Positions 9,710 through 18,683 of a DNA stretch of 64,000 nucleotides are shown here, in pieces. Source of the DNA: Bacteroidia bacterium. Its GTDB lineage: Bacteria; Bacteroidota; Bacteroidia; Bacteroidales; Prolixibacteraceae. The notes under the pieces were generated by a model, which was given only the letters and a program-made list of their open reading frames with translations, made no database searches and was not told the DNA's origin. The stretch covers positions 108,866 through 172,865 of the forward strand of contig JAPLDT010000023.1 in assembly GCA_026391315.1 (NCBI GenBank), given 5' to 3'. Every line of letters starts with the position of its first letter. The stretch's first letter is position 1. The position numbers and the translations under genes are program-made.

Positions 9710-11958
9710 TACCTTTTAAAAGTGGTTAGGTCCTTTTCCAGGGCATATCTGAGTTGATCGAGCATAATAGGAACATCTTCAGGATCTACACCTTGTCTTA
9801 GCAAATGTTCCAGGTCCTCGTCAAACGCATCCATGAATTCCTTTTCGGACATTTCAGCATCGTTGATGCTTTGTTTGTAAAAATCCAGGGCTATTTTTCT
9901 CTTCCCCAAACACCATTGGACGTGCCCCATGTTCATTAAATCGAACTTGTTGGGAGAATCCTCCACCAGTTTACGGAAATAGTTTTCTGATTGTTGTTTC
10001 TTACCTACCAGGAGTGAACACCAACCGATGGGTCTCCATATTTTCTTGTTCCCCGGAGAGAGATATTCGACTTTGAAATAGGATTTTAGCGCTTCATCGT
10101 ATTGTTTAAGTTCCATTCGGCAATGGCCGATAGAGATGTGGATGGCCAGATTGTCTGGTTCAGACGCGACTACCTGCTGGTAATAGTGAAGGGCTAAATC
10201 CGGCTTTTTTAGATGTCTGTAACACAAGGCTATCTTTTTGTGATTCCAGGTGCGGTTTTGATCATACAGATCTGCTTTCAGGTAATAGGAGAGAGCGAGT
10301 TCGTAATTCTCCATCTTCTGGTAACAGAATGCAAGTTTCTGGATTAATTCGGCCTCTTCATCATCTTTCAACAGCATGATATATATTTCAGCAGCCTCCA
10401 GATAATAATCCTTGGCAAAGTAAAATTCAGCAATATTTCTCATCAGCTGCGTCTCTTCACGCAAAAGGTCGCGAAAGACGTTTTTGTTGTGAAAATCGAA
10501 CGACCAGGAGAAGATGTCCACGAAGCCTTCCCGCTGGGGATGAAGTTTGCAGAACCGGTATAAATCCCTTATGTATTGCCCCGATATGGCCTCCGCTTTT
10601 TTATCGTGAGCGATGATCTCATCCTCACTTTCCGCCTCAAGCAACTGATCAAACTCAGCCGACATGTTGTCGAACATCATTTTTTTGTATTCTGCCGGGA
10701 TGGTTTGCATGCTGAAGCAGAAGGAATATTTGTCTGAATTGCACAATACTGGTGTTTTGAGCAAAAGGTCGAACAAATTTTGGTTGACCTGCAGGTCTTC
10801 ATTGGCAGAACTTCTGATCAAATCGGGATGATGAGAGTAAAAGGGAACGAACCAGTTGGTAAGTTCACTAAAAAACGGGAAATTCTTCAGATTGGCGAAA
10901 GAGGTCATAAAGATATCGGCGCCTTTCATCTGCATCTCGCTCAACTCCTCCATCTTGTCCATAAATCCGGGCGAATCTTTCAGAATGTCCCGCCACTCCG
11001 GATTTTTGTCCTCATTCAGCGCGTCCCCCAGCATGGCCTCAAGACTCAATTTATTTCTCAGGTTCGGACTTAATTTCATCATCTCAGGCAGGATTTCATC
11101 CTGAAGCTTTCGCTGGATCTTTTCAGTCTCTTTTGATCCGATCAACTGCAGAATAATTTTTTCAAGATGTTGCCTGAATGATTTTTTTTCGCTCAGCAGG
11201 GCAAGACGGGCGGAAATGGCAGGGAAAAGAAATATCCTTTTGTCGAAATAATAAAGCGTAAGAAGCAATCCGGTTAATGCCCGTTGATTCACCTCTTCCT
11301 GATTTGACTCATATCCTTCGAAGAGAAGCATGATCTTCTGCTCATCAAACAAATGTAGTTGACCAAGGGTGACAGATGTAATCAAAAAGGCTTTTTCATA
11401 TCCCGGAATATGCTGATTCTGAAGAAAATCATTAAAGGATAGAACCTCCTCATGTGAAAGCTTGTTTTTGAACCAATAGTGGTAAAAAAGGTTGATCAGC
11501 TTTTGGTGATGTCTCTCTTCTTCGGGTTCGTCTTTTTTGTCAAGTGTGGGAAGCTCGATCAGCGATCGAAGCTCTTTCTCCAGGTGGAAGGATTCCAGCT
11601 GAGAAAAGTGGTCGGCAATATTGTCAAGGGCAATGCGAACAAACCCGCGCTTTTTCTGATACTCCAGAGAATTGGAAAATTTCATTCTCAAAGTATCCGC
11701 ACAACTGTCGGCCAGTTCGAAAGCGGAGAGCAATATATGCCGGTAAATTTTCTGTCTTTCGGGGTCTTTGATTCCTTCGACGGTATATTTCAGCATGAAA
11801 CGGTAGTTTTGTTCCAGCTCAAGTTGCTGATCGCCAAATTCACCCAGGCCATTGGCCGTAATAATACGCTCAAGCAGATCGAAGGCTGGTTTCAGTTTCC
11901 TGTCCGAAAGAAGCTGACAAATCGAATCATAACTGTTTTTAATTTCTGTCTCTTTCAC
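9709..11958 (-). CDS. TPR-repeat protein coupled to ppk1
   Basis: A 749-residue soluble protein without a signal peptide. The N-terminal 450 residues are alpha-helical and not recognised. Residues about 515-690 hold at least four TPR units, including Y-Q-K-M-E-N-Y-E-L-A-L-S-Y-Y and H-C-R-M-E-L-K-Q-Y-D-E-A-L-K-S-Y. It starts with GTG at 11958, since no in-frame ATG lies just upstream. Its stop overlaps the ppk1 ATG by one base, which suggests that it assists or regulates polyphosphate metabolism or stress adaptation; that is inference from position. The 266 bases upstream hold no gene, only A/T-rich sequence and a short GGAGAATGGAGAA-type repeat. Confidence 0.8.
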   Translation of the reverse strand: MKETEIKNSYDSICQLLSDRKLKPAFDLLERIITANGLGEFGDQQLELEQNYRFMLKYTVEGIKDPERQKIYRHILLSAFELADSCADTLRMKFSNSLEYQKKRGFVRIALDNIADHFSQLESFHLEKELRSLIELPTLDKKDEPEEERHHQKLINLFYHYWFKNKLSHEEVLSFNDFLQNQHIPGYEKAFLITSVTLGQLHLFDEQKIMLLFEGYESNQEEVNQRALTGLLLTLYYFDKRIFLFPAISARLALLSEKKSFRQHLEKIILQLIGSKETEKIQRKLQDEILPEMMKLSPNLRNKLSLEAMLGDALNEDKNPEWRDILKDSPGFMDKMEELSEMQMKGADIFMTSFANLKNFPFFSELTNWFVPFYSHHPDLIRSSANEDLQVNQNLFDLLLKTPVLCNSDKYSFCFSMQTIPAEYKKMMFDNMSAEFDQLLEAESEDEIIAHDKKAEAISGQYIRDLYRFCKLHPQREGFVDIFSWSFDFHNKNVFRDLLREETQLMRNIAEFYFAKDYYLEAAEIYIMLLKDDEEAELIQKLAFCYQKMENYELALSYYLKADLYDQNRTWNHKKIALCYRHLKKPDLALHYYQQVVASEPDNLAIHISIGHCRMELKQYDEALKSYFKVEYLSPGNKKIWRPIGWCSLLVGKKQQSENYFRKLVEDSPNKFDLMNMGHVQWCLGKRKIALDFYKQSINDAEMSEKEFMDAFDEDLEHLLRQGVDPEDVPIMLDQLRYALEKDLTTFKR

Positions 11959-12224
11959 TCGTAAAAAACATTGTTAATCTGTTAAATGTCAGAACGTACT
12001 CATGGAACTCGCAAAAGCATTTACACCATCTTTTGTGGGTTAAGCTCATGCTCGTTTCATAGGGCACACTGCTTCAATCGCAATGTTAATCAAAACTACC
12101 TATAAAAAGTTCTTTTTCAAAACGGAAAATGGAGAATGGAGAACACCGAATGATCGACGTCCGCGTACGGATATGGCACAAGCCAATTATTTTGGTATCG
12201 GAAGGACGGGAACGAAAATTTTGG

Positions 12225-14888
12225 TCAGAACCGATATTCTGCTTTTAAAAGAAGATATCTTGGGAGTAATCTGTATTCTGATTTGGAAACACTTATATCG
12301 GTGATAGAATAACTTCTAAAAGTTTCGGTGTTTAACAAATTCTTACCCGAAAGGGTGATGGTAAATTTATTTTCTTTTATAGTGTACCGGGTATTTACGT
12401 CCAGAAAATAATATTTGTTGTTGTTTTTGTCCAGGCTACCAAAAAAGTATCGCTCTGTCTGGAGCTGAACTTCGACTTTCTTGCTGAAGACAAAAGAGAG
12501 ATCCAGAAATGACAGGTTATCTGTGTACTTGTTTCTGGTATTGGTTATCACTTCGTGGTAGTTCCATTTTGAACCGATATGGTAGTTAAACAGCCCGCTT
12601 AAACCAGAACGAAGTTCAAAACCATAATTGAAATTATTGCTTTTAATATTTCTGAGATCTGAACTATTAACCATGTTCTTGTAATTGGACATCGTAAAAC
12701 CAAAATTTAATTTCAATGTGGATGAAATTGTTTTGATATACCTGTCAATATTGGAAGATAATATAATGAACTCCCTATCTTTAATCAGGATTTTTTCAGA
12801 TTGGGCATAATTCCGGGAAACAATAGTATTGGTGCTGTAAAAATCGTAGTTCTTGTTGTACATCAAAAATGCGTTGGCAAAAGATTTTTCACCCCAGCCT
12901 CCATAGGTGTAATTTAGAACAACCGAAGTTTGATTCAACTGATTAAAGTTGCCGGTACCTTTTGTAAATGACCGAAATCCCGCATTGATGTATTGATCAT
13001 AAACATCCAGAACAGTAGCATTTGTATGATTGTACGAGTATGTAGTCAGGAATTTATTTTTCTCGTTGATGCTCCACTCCATGCCTACCAGAGGATTAAT
13101 GAAAAAAGGATATTGATGCAGTGTATTCCCGGGTCTTTCTATCTGGTTGTAAAGTTGATGAAAATCAAGAACTGAGATCAAGCCAAATTTTTTTAAGCCA
13201 AGCCGAAATTTTGTAGTAAGATACAAATCACCGGTTGTATATACCAAATTATTCTGGTACCCGGAAGGCTCTGACATTGAGTTTTTATCAGCAATTAAAT
13301 AAAAATTTGAGGATAAATTATCTGATCTGTATTGATTGCCTAATTTTGCTTCCAGCAAATTACCATTCGTTTTTTTATCCATCAGATGAGCCTCCAATCC
13401 GGCAAATTGCATCTGATTCTTGCTGTTTTGACTAACTTCGTTAACACCGGTTGCTGCCGGGAAAAGATCCTGGTAAAAGAATTTGTCGAGTGAATAGTGC
13501 TGAGGTGAATTTTCGTAAATATAACTGCCCGTAAGAAGCAATACTTTGTTTTTTTTGAACTTATTGGTATAAACGAACCTTTGCGCTACAAGTAAGTTGG
13601 TATTTTCCAGTTTCTCATTGGTAACAGAATCATTAAAGACCAGTTTGTTTTGGCCATTTTCATCGGATCGATTGTATTTACTGGTAAAAAATAGTGTCTG
13701 AGTTTTTGAAATATCTTTGGTTAGATCGATTTTCCCAAAGCCCGTCATTTTTGTTTTTCTTAAATGGTGATCTTCGGTGTTTGTAAAGGAGATTTCTCCA
13801 ACTGATGTTGATTCAAAACTGCTATTAAAATAGTTGTTTTCGTCTGTGTTCAAAAAAGCCAGGACTTTCACTTTTACCTTAGATGAAAGCGTGAAAATGC
13901 CATTCAATGAATAGATCCCGGAGTTGTTGAAGAGAATTCTTTCTTGTTTGAGATTTGGGGAAAAGGTGCTTATATCAAGTACTGTATGTGCACTTTGATT
14001 ATCACCCGCACTACCTGGTTCGTCCTGTTCAGAGGGTCTTATCAGAAAGTTGATATCTCCGGATGAATCTTCCCCTATGTTGTTAAGGCTGGCTATTCCA
14101 TAGAATTTGTTCTTTTTGCCAAAATTCATTAAGTTGCTAAAGCCTTCATACCGGATAACTTCACCCGGACCAAACCCTGTGGCCAAATTGCCAAACCATT
14201 GTCGTTTTGATTTTTCATCCAATTTCAGGTTCAAGGCCACTTTATCGCTGCTTTCGATTCCCTTGAGAAGCTTGTTGTTTGAATAGTGCTGGTAGACCTC
14301 AACTTTTTCGATGGGATAGGCCGGCATATTTTTCGACAGTATCCGATATCCTTTTTCAAAAAAGTCATCCCCGTCTACCATTATTTTTTCAATATCCTTG
14401 TTTCCCACTTTGATGGTACCATCATCGGCAACATTCAATCCCGGAATCTTTTTGAGCAAATCTTCTACAACCCTTTCATTCCCTTTTGCAAAAGACTTGG
14501 CATTAAAAATGATGGTATCTTTTTTTACGATCATGGATTTATCCGCTGAAACGATTACTTCATTGAGCTCAATTGGCTCGTATACCATGGTTGCATTTTT
14601 TGTGATTTCAATGGTCCCACTGGTTAATTCGATCGGCAAAATAGCAGTTTTATAGGACAATGCGGAAAAATTCAGCCATAACTTACCTGTTCTATTGGTT
14701 CTGAGCTTATAACTCCCTTTCTCATCCGACTGCCCATAGGCAACAATCGCCTGACTGTTATCAGGTTTGAGAAAAACATTGGCATAAGGAATCGGATTCC
14801 TTTTCTCGTCTTTTACCGTACCGGTGAGGGTGGTTTGAGCGAAAACTAATTGAGGAGAAAAAAGAAGGTATAAGATATATTTTCTCAA
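12225..14888 (-). CDS. Outer-membrane beta-barrel protein with carboxypeptidase-regulatory domain (TonB-receptor-like)
   Basis: An 887-residue protein that starts at TTG 14888; no ATG precedes the signal peptide (YILYLLFSPQLVFAQ). Residues 19-105 are a CarboxypepD-regulatory-like fold (T-L-T-G-T-V-K-D-E, then P-I-P-Y-A-N-V-F-L). Residues about 106-220 resemble a plug domain (I-E-L-N-E-V-I-V-S-A-D, then D-L-L-K-K-I-P-G-L). The remainder is a strand-rich barrel ending in Y-L-L-L-K-A-E-Y-R-F with the terminal aromatic residue. It belongs to the barrel family that occurs beside GLPGLI proteins. The ligand is unknown. It lies 42 bases after the GLPGLI gene and probably shares its transcript. Confidence 0.85.
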   Translation of the reverse strand: MRKYILYLLFSPQLVFAQTTLTGTVKDEKRNPIPYANVFLKPDNSQAIVAYGQSDEKGSYKLRTNRTGKLWLNFSALSYKTAILPIELTSGTIEITKNATMVYEPIELNEVIVSADKSMIVKKDTIIFNAKSFAKGNERVVEDLLKKIPGLNVADDGTIKVGNKDIEKIMVDGDDFFEKGYRILSKNMPAYPIEKVEVYQHYSNNKLLKGIESSDKVALNLKLDEKSKRQWFGNLATGFGPGEVIRYEGFSNLMNFGKKNKFYGIASLNNIGEDSSGDINFLIRPSEQDEPGSAGDNQSAHTVLDISTFSPNLKQERILFNNSGIYSLNGIFTLSSKVKVKVLAFLNTDENNYFNSSFESTSVGEISFTNTEDHHLRKTKMTGFGKIDLTKDISKTQTLFFTSKYNRSDENGQNKLVFNDSVTNEKLENTNLLVAQRFVYTNKFKKNKVLLLTGSYIYENSPQHYSLDKFFYQDLFPAATGVNEVSQNSKNQMQFAGLEAHLMDKKTNGNLLEAKLGNQYRSDNLSSNFYLIADKNSMSEPSGYQNNLVYTTGDLYLTTKFRLGLKKFGLISVLDFHQLYNQIERPGNTLHQYPFFINPLVGMEWSINEKNKFLTTYSYNHTNATVLDVYDQYINAGFRSFTKGTGNFNQLNQTSVVLNYTYGGWGEKSFANAFLMYNKNYDFYSTNTIVSRNYAQSEKILIKDREFIILSSNIDRYIKTISSTLKLNFGFTMSNYKNMVNSSDLRNIKSNNFNYGFELRSGLSGLFNYHIGSKWNYHEVITNTRNKYTDNLSFLDLSFVFSKKVEVQLQTERYFFGSLDKNNNKYYFLDVNTRYTIKENKFTITLSGKNLLNTETFRSYSITDISVSKSEYRLLPRYLLLKAEYRF

Positions 14889-14930
14889 GGTTGAAGTATT
14901 TGGATTAAAATATTTCTACTCCTCGTGAAC

Positions 14931-15701
14931 CTATAAGCCAAGATCCATTTCGATGGATTTTGTCGGGTTGATTTGTATGCTTGTCTTGAGACCCCTGTCC
15001 ATCCTGGAAGATATTATTTTGATGGTCTCTTCAAATTTTTTCATACCCTCTGCTATGATCTTTTTGTAATCAGAACGGGAAATGATTTTTGGTCCAGATT
15101 GTTTATTTACAATTCGTTTATCTTCTTGCTTCGCAACTTTTGCGTAAAGAATAACTTCTTTGGTATCATCACTCGCTTCAAGAATAAGGCCGGGCAATCC
15201 ATTTAATTTCAAGGGTCCGAAACTGGTTTGTATCTCTGTGGTAAACCAAACGGTATAGTTTCGTCCCCTGAAGTTGCAGGTAGCTTTGCTACAATTGTGC
15301 TCGTTTATTTTTTTTGTCTCCTCCGTGATTGTCCATTCGATGGTGGGAATAGTCTCTTCAACCTCATAAAATTCATTTTTATTAAAACCTCTAACCAATT
15401 CTGTTGTTACATTCTTTTCTCTGTTGTTTTTGATGCAATACAAGGATTTGTCATGAATGGTTATCTTCTTATTCAGCTCTGTATCCTTCTCTATTTCTGT
15501 ACTTTCATTTTCTAGAATGATCTCTTTGTACTCAAAAAGAGATTGTGACTTGTTAAAAAAGAGGAACGCTTCGTATGAGGCAGGTCCGTTAAAGTTCAAC
15601 TGCATCAAGTACTCCACTTGAAAATGATAGCAACTATCATTTTGGCAGCTAACTTTCAAACCGGATAGAATGAGTAGGAGAATAAATAAATTTCTTTTCA
15701 T
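14931..15701 (-). CDS. GLPGLI family protein
   Basis: A 256-residue exported protein. I chose the ATG at 15701, which gives the leader MKRNLFILLLILSGLKVSC; this could also be a lipoprotein signal with Cys at residue 19. An ATG at 15731 would add ten residues. The family-naming motif G-L-P-G-L-I occurs near residue 168, preceded by T-S-F-G-P-L-K-L-N. A central block contains W-T-I-T-E-E-T-K-K and C-N-F-R-G-R-N-Y-T-V-W-F-T, typical of the family. Its function is not established. It sits between a small secreted protein and the barrel protein, all on one strand. Confidence 0.88.
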   Translation of the reverse strand: MKRNLFILLLILSGLKVSCQNDSCYHFQVEYLMQLNFNGPASYEAFLFFNKSQSLFEYKEIILENESTEIEKDTELNKKITIHDKSLYCIKNNREKNVTTELVRGFNKNEFYEVEETIPTIEWTITEETKKINEHNCSKATCNFRGRNYTVWFTTEIQTSFGPLKLNGLPGLILEASDDTKEVILYAKVAKQEDKRIVNKQSGPKIISRSDYKKIIAEGMKKFEETIKIISSRMDRGLKTSIQINPTKSIEMDLGL

Positions 15702-15784
15702 TGAATGTAGGATTAAAATACTGGCTGTCATGAGAGACAGTCAGTATTAATTAAAGATTTAATTAGTTTATTGAAATGCTATAA

Positions 15785-16162
15785 TTATATGAAAGATTCA
15801 AGATAAGATTTAATAGCAGCAATTATTTGATATGCAATTGCTGTTCCTGAAGCTCGTATTTCAGCACAATCGCCTGACACAGTTACAGTAATCTCAAAAC
15901 TAAAAAGTCCAATATTTAAATTGGCCTTAACAGTAACTGAACACTGTAATACAGGTAAATCCGGTAAACCGGTTACAATTATTCCGTTGATTAATTGAGT
16001 CAACTCACACGTTGTCATATTGGTTATATCTCCGAGATCTATGGAGATATTTTTCACTTGTGGAGCTACAGTCTGGGTTTTATCAATTTTTGCATCGTTT
16101 GAAGCAAATCCAATGCTGGAAACCACGAAAAGCACCATCAAAAGCAAGATGATTTTTTTCAT
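15785..16162 (-). CDS. Small secreted three-cysteine protein of unknown function
   Basis: A 125-residue protein with a clear signal peptide (MKKIILLLMVLFVVSSIGFA). The mature part has exactly three Cys residues (in T-T-C-E-L, L-Q-C-S-V and G-D-C-A-E), alternating strands rich in Val/Ile, and a C-terminal amphipathic helix (YQIIAAIKSYLESFI). I recognise no family. It is the first gene of a same-strand cassette with the GLPGLI and barrel proteins, and it lies behind a 188-base leader with a strong hairpin and a -7 box. It could be cargo or partner of that pair, but nothing in the sequence proves this. Confidence 0.7.
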   Translation of the reverse strand: MKKIILLLMVLFVVSSIGFASNDAKIDKTQTVAPQVKNISIDLGDITNMTTCELTQLINGIIVTGLPDLPVLQCSVTVKANLNIGLFSFEITVTVSGDCAEIRASGTAIAYQIIAAIKSYLESFI

Positions 16163-16280
16163 AATATTGAAATTTTAATTTGTGTAAAAATGGTACATTC
16201 ACAAATTGATATTTCCTCATGGTCCTTTGTGATAACACATAAGGAGGGCTCCATACAAGAAGGATAAACTCCGACCTTTT

Positions 16281-16349
16281 GGCCGCATCGGTGAGCCCTA
16301 CCCGCAGGTTCTTGAGGGACGAAGCAGGGTGATGTAATCCGGTGCGGCC
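16281..16349. ncRNA. Strong conserved-looking RNA hairpin (SRP-like on + strand, or leader on - strand)
   Basis: Bases 16281-16291 pair with 16339-16349 over 11 positions (10 Watson-Crick, one G-U). On the plus strand the interior carries ACC, CAGG, a small stem (GUUC with GGAC) and GAAGCAG then GGGU, the order found at the tip of bacterial SRP RNA. On the minus strand the hairpin would instead begin a 188-base leader of the small secreted protein, behind a TAAATTTG box at 16364-16357. The two readings need different strands; I lean slightly to SRP-like for the internal motif but find a promoter only on the minus strand. The rest of 16163-16717 shows no gene. Confidence 0.4.
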
Positions 16350-16356
16350 TTCTGCA

Positions 16357-16364
16357 CAAATTTA
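16357..16364 (-). promoter_or_regulatory. -7 box (TAAATTTG) upstream of the secreted-protein/GLPGLI cassette
   Basis: Exact TAnnTTTG on the minus strand, placed so that transcription would begin at the foot of the 11-bp hairpin. No convincing -33 box. It would give the cassette a long structured leader. Confidence 0.4.
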
Positions 16365-16717
16365 TTCATGGCCATAGCTACCGATTTAATGCTGTTTTGG
16401 TTTTCCGGGCACAAGGATTGACACATATAATATTAATCCTTCATTCAATCTATAAGTTACCCTTTTTTTTTCAAAAAACAAAATCAAGATGATCCGACTG
16501 CCTATTTTATGACTATAAACAACAGATATATAGGACGATATGAAACACATGTTTTAAAACAGGAAAAAAATCAAATATGTGGTATTAACCACTTCGTGGT
16601 AGGTTTTAGATGGCACAGCATGGTTGTTGAAAAGTCTCCAAGAGTATCCCACAACCCATCTCCCAGTTTTCTCGTTTCGCTCTTCAATCCTCCAAGCCCC
16701 ATGCCCCATGCCCTCTG

Positions 16718-17665
16718 CTAAAAATACCTGGCCGTATACCTTTTGGTTCGTCTGGTGTTGTGGAACTCATAATTAATTGTGAATTCGTGGGTTCCTGAGT
16801 TGATCATATTTTCGTGGAAAGTTGTCAGGTCAAATGAGTAGCCAAATCGCAGCTGTGAATTGACATTGAACTGAAAGGAGAGTGCATAGGAGTTTTTCAG
16901 CCTGTAGGTAGCTCCGAACCAGACCCTTTCATAGAGTAGAATATTTGCCGCGAGGTCGATGTAAGAGGGCGTTTGTTCACTCCATCTGAAAAGAGCGGTA
17001 GGTTTTAATTTCACATTTTCGGCAAGACTAAAAACATAGCCTCCCATGGCATAAGCGTGCAGTACCTCGCGGTAAACTTTTTTGTCTGAATCATCCACAA
17101 TGTTGTTTTTGAACAACTTTGGCATGGAAATACCAAGAAAAAAAATGTCGCTGTGCCAAAGAACGCCGAATCCTACATTGGGCAACATTTTGAAATCCAC
17201 ATTTTGGGCAAAAGAGGGATCCAGGGGATCATTTAATTCTAAATCTGTGAATCTTGCATGGTAGGTATTGAACCCGGCCTTGATTCCAAGCGCGAGATAT
17301 TGTCGCGGTTTCAAAATAATCCGGTAAGCGTAATCTGCATAGAGACCATTTTGAAGAATGGGTCCCCACTTATCGTTGACAATGGATAATCCAAGCCCGA
17401 CATTGAAGGATTTCATCGGGAAGTGCATGGTAAAAGTGTTGGAGTTTGGAGCTCCTTCCCATCCGACCCATTGGGCCCGCGACAAGGCGCTTATGGTAAG
17501 AACACCCGTGATGCCGGCATAGGCAGGCTGAATGGATAATAAATTGGTGAGATACTGGGTGTAAATTGGATCTTGCTGCGATTTCGCAGATTTTGGGAAT
17601 GCCGAAAGCAATAATATTACCACGGCCGAAAGCACAATAGACCTGTGCAAATGAATTATTTTCAT
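16718..17665 (-). CDS. PorP/SprF family type IX secretion membrane protein
   Basis: Outer-membrane barrel of the PorP/SprF family, many members of which pair with T9SS adhesin-type cargo. From the ATG at 17665 it is 315 residues, with signal peptide SIVLSAVVILLLSAFPKSAKSQ and then the family signature Q-D-P-I-Y-T-Q-Y-L and N-L-L-S-I-Q-P-A-Y-A-G. The barrel ends in T-I-N-Y-E-F. Members encoded beside large cargo proteins are common, but none lies beside this one. It diverges from ribE with about 135 bases between, a stretch that probably holds both promoters. Confidence 0.9.
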   Translation of the reverse strand: MKIIHLHRSIVLSAVVILLLSAFPKSAKSQQDPIYTQYLTNLLSIQPAYAGITGVLTISALSRAQWVGWEGAPNSNTFTMHFPMKSFNVGLGLSIVNDKWGPILQNGLYADYAYRIILKPRQYLALGIKAGFNTYHARFTDLELNDPLDPSFAQNVDFKMLPNVGFGVLWHSDIFFLGISMPKLFKNNIVDDSDKKVYREVLHAYAMGGYVFSLAENVKLKPTALFRWSEQTPSYIDLAANILLYERVWFGATYRLKNSYALSFQFNVNSQLRFGYSFDLTTFHENMINSGTHEFTINYEFHNTRRTKRYTARYF

Positions 17666-17800
17666 ATTCAAAAGGTTAAGGGAATCCTTTTTAATAGTAA
17701 AATGGAAGGATAAATATAGTTATTTCCTTTGAGAATTAAGAATGAAACTTTTGTGGTTTGGAATTACTATTATCTTCGTAAAAATTTTATATCAGATAAG

Positions 17801-18406
17801 ATGTTTTCAGGAATAATTGAAGGGATGGGTACTGTAGTATCCATCGTAAAAGATCAGGAGAATGTTCATTTTACCCTGAGTTGTGATTTTACCGATGAAC
17901 TTAAAGTAGACCAAAGTTTATCGCACAACGGGGTATGTCTGACAGTTGTACGAAAGGAGGGAGTTACCTATACCGTCACGGCTATCAAAGAGACCTTGCT
18001 AAAAACAAATCTGGGTGTTTTGAAAGCCGGTGACAAAGTTAACCTGGAGAGAAGCATGAAAATGGATGGCCGGTTGGATGGCCATATCGTTCAGGGACAC
18101 GTGGATCAGACTGCTATCTGTAAAGAGGTAGTAGAAGCCGATGGAAGCTGGTACTACACTTTTTCCTATAATTTTGATCCTGAAATGGCAAGAAAGGGCT
18201 ACATGACAGTCGAGAAAGGCTCAATTACTGTCAACGGAGTAAGTCTCACCGTTGTCAATTCGCAAATTGACTCTTTCCAGGTAGCTATCATTCCGTACAC
18301 TTTTGAACACACCAATTTTCACGCCATCCGAAAAGGGAGCGTGATCAATCTTGAATTCGACATCATTGGAAAATACCTTAGCAGACTGGCTGAGTTCAGT
18401 AAATAA
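17801..18406 (+). CDS. ribE: Riboflavin synthase, alpha subunit
   Basis: Joins two 6,7-dimethyl-8-ribityllumazines to give riboflavin. The ATG at 17801 begins the canonical M-F-S-G-I-I-E-G-M-G. The 201 residues make two lumazine-binding repeats; S-H-N-G-V-C-L-T-V-V in the first (about residue 43) matches V-N-G-V-S-L-T-V-V in the second (about 140). The product has the usual length. I looked for an FMN riboswitch upstream and saw none; the gap to the divergent gene is too short for one. Confidence 0.95.
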   Translation: MFSGIIEGMGTVVSIVKDQENVHFTLSCDFTDELKVDQSLSHNGVCLTVVRKEGVTYTVTAIKETLLKTNLGVLKAGDKVNLERSMKMDGRLDGHIVQGHVDQTAICKEVVEADGSWYYTFSYNFDPEMARKGYMTVEKGSITVNGVSLTVVNSQIDSFQVAIIPYTFEHTNFHAIRKGSVINLEFDIIGKYLSRLAEFSK

Positions 18407-18453
18407 AAGACTTGGGGACTTATGGACTAAGAGACCGTGAGAGTGCAACTCTG

Positions 18454-18660
18454 AAGCTATACCCCAAAGGGGTTAAATGTCAATAGCCCGGGGTGAGCGA
18501 CGAAGGAGCGTAACCCCGGGTAAACGAATGCCAGAAGATCACCGTCCGCGGTAGCATCTGGAGAAATGTGATAAGATTTTTTCGGACGGAATGATATAAT
18601 GATGATTAATGAACCTTGCCGGGAGGGCATGGTAACAATAATATTTGTCGATTTTTTTAA
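18454..18660. repeat. Intergenic palindromic repeat with GC-rich hairpin
   Basis: The gap between ribE and the dipeptidase holds several short dyads. ACCCCAAAGGGGT at about 18461-18473 is one. CCCGGGGT (18487-18494) pairs with ACCCCGGG (18513-18520), a fully paired 8-bp stem around an 18-base loop. Downstream are TCCGCGG and GCCGGGAGGGC-type words. The layout resembles dispersed intergenic repeats common in Bacteroidota; copy number cannot be checked here. Confidence 0.5.
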
Positions 18661-18683
18661 GCAATTACCTAATTACTACATGA

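Noticed and set aside
12083..12304. Open frame of 73 codons after the TPR gene
   Set aside because: Overlaps the 3' end of the barrel gene and a GGAGAATGGAGAA repeat; no protein-like features.
16159..16359. Open frame of 66 codons on the minus strand
   Set aside because: It runs through the structured hairpin and ends at the start of the small secreted protein; the protein text looks like translated RNA.
16509..16721. Open frame of 70 codons upstream of the PorP/SprF gene on the opposite strand
   Set aside because: No recognisable motif; low-complexity Pro/Ser end encoded by a CCCATGCCC repeat.
17666..17800. Possible FMN riboswitch before ribE
   Set aside because: The gap is too short and lacks the conserved junction sequences.
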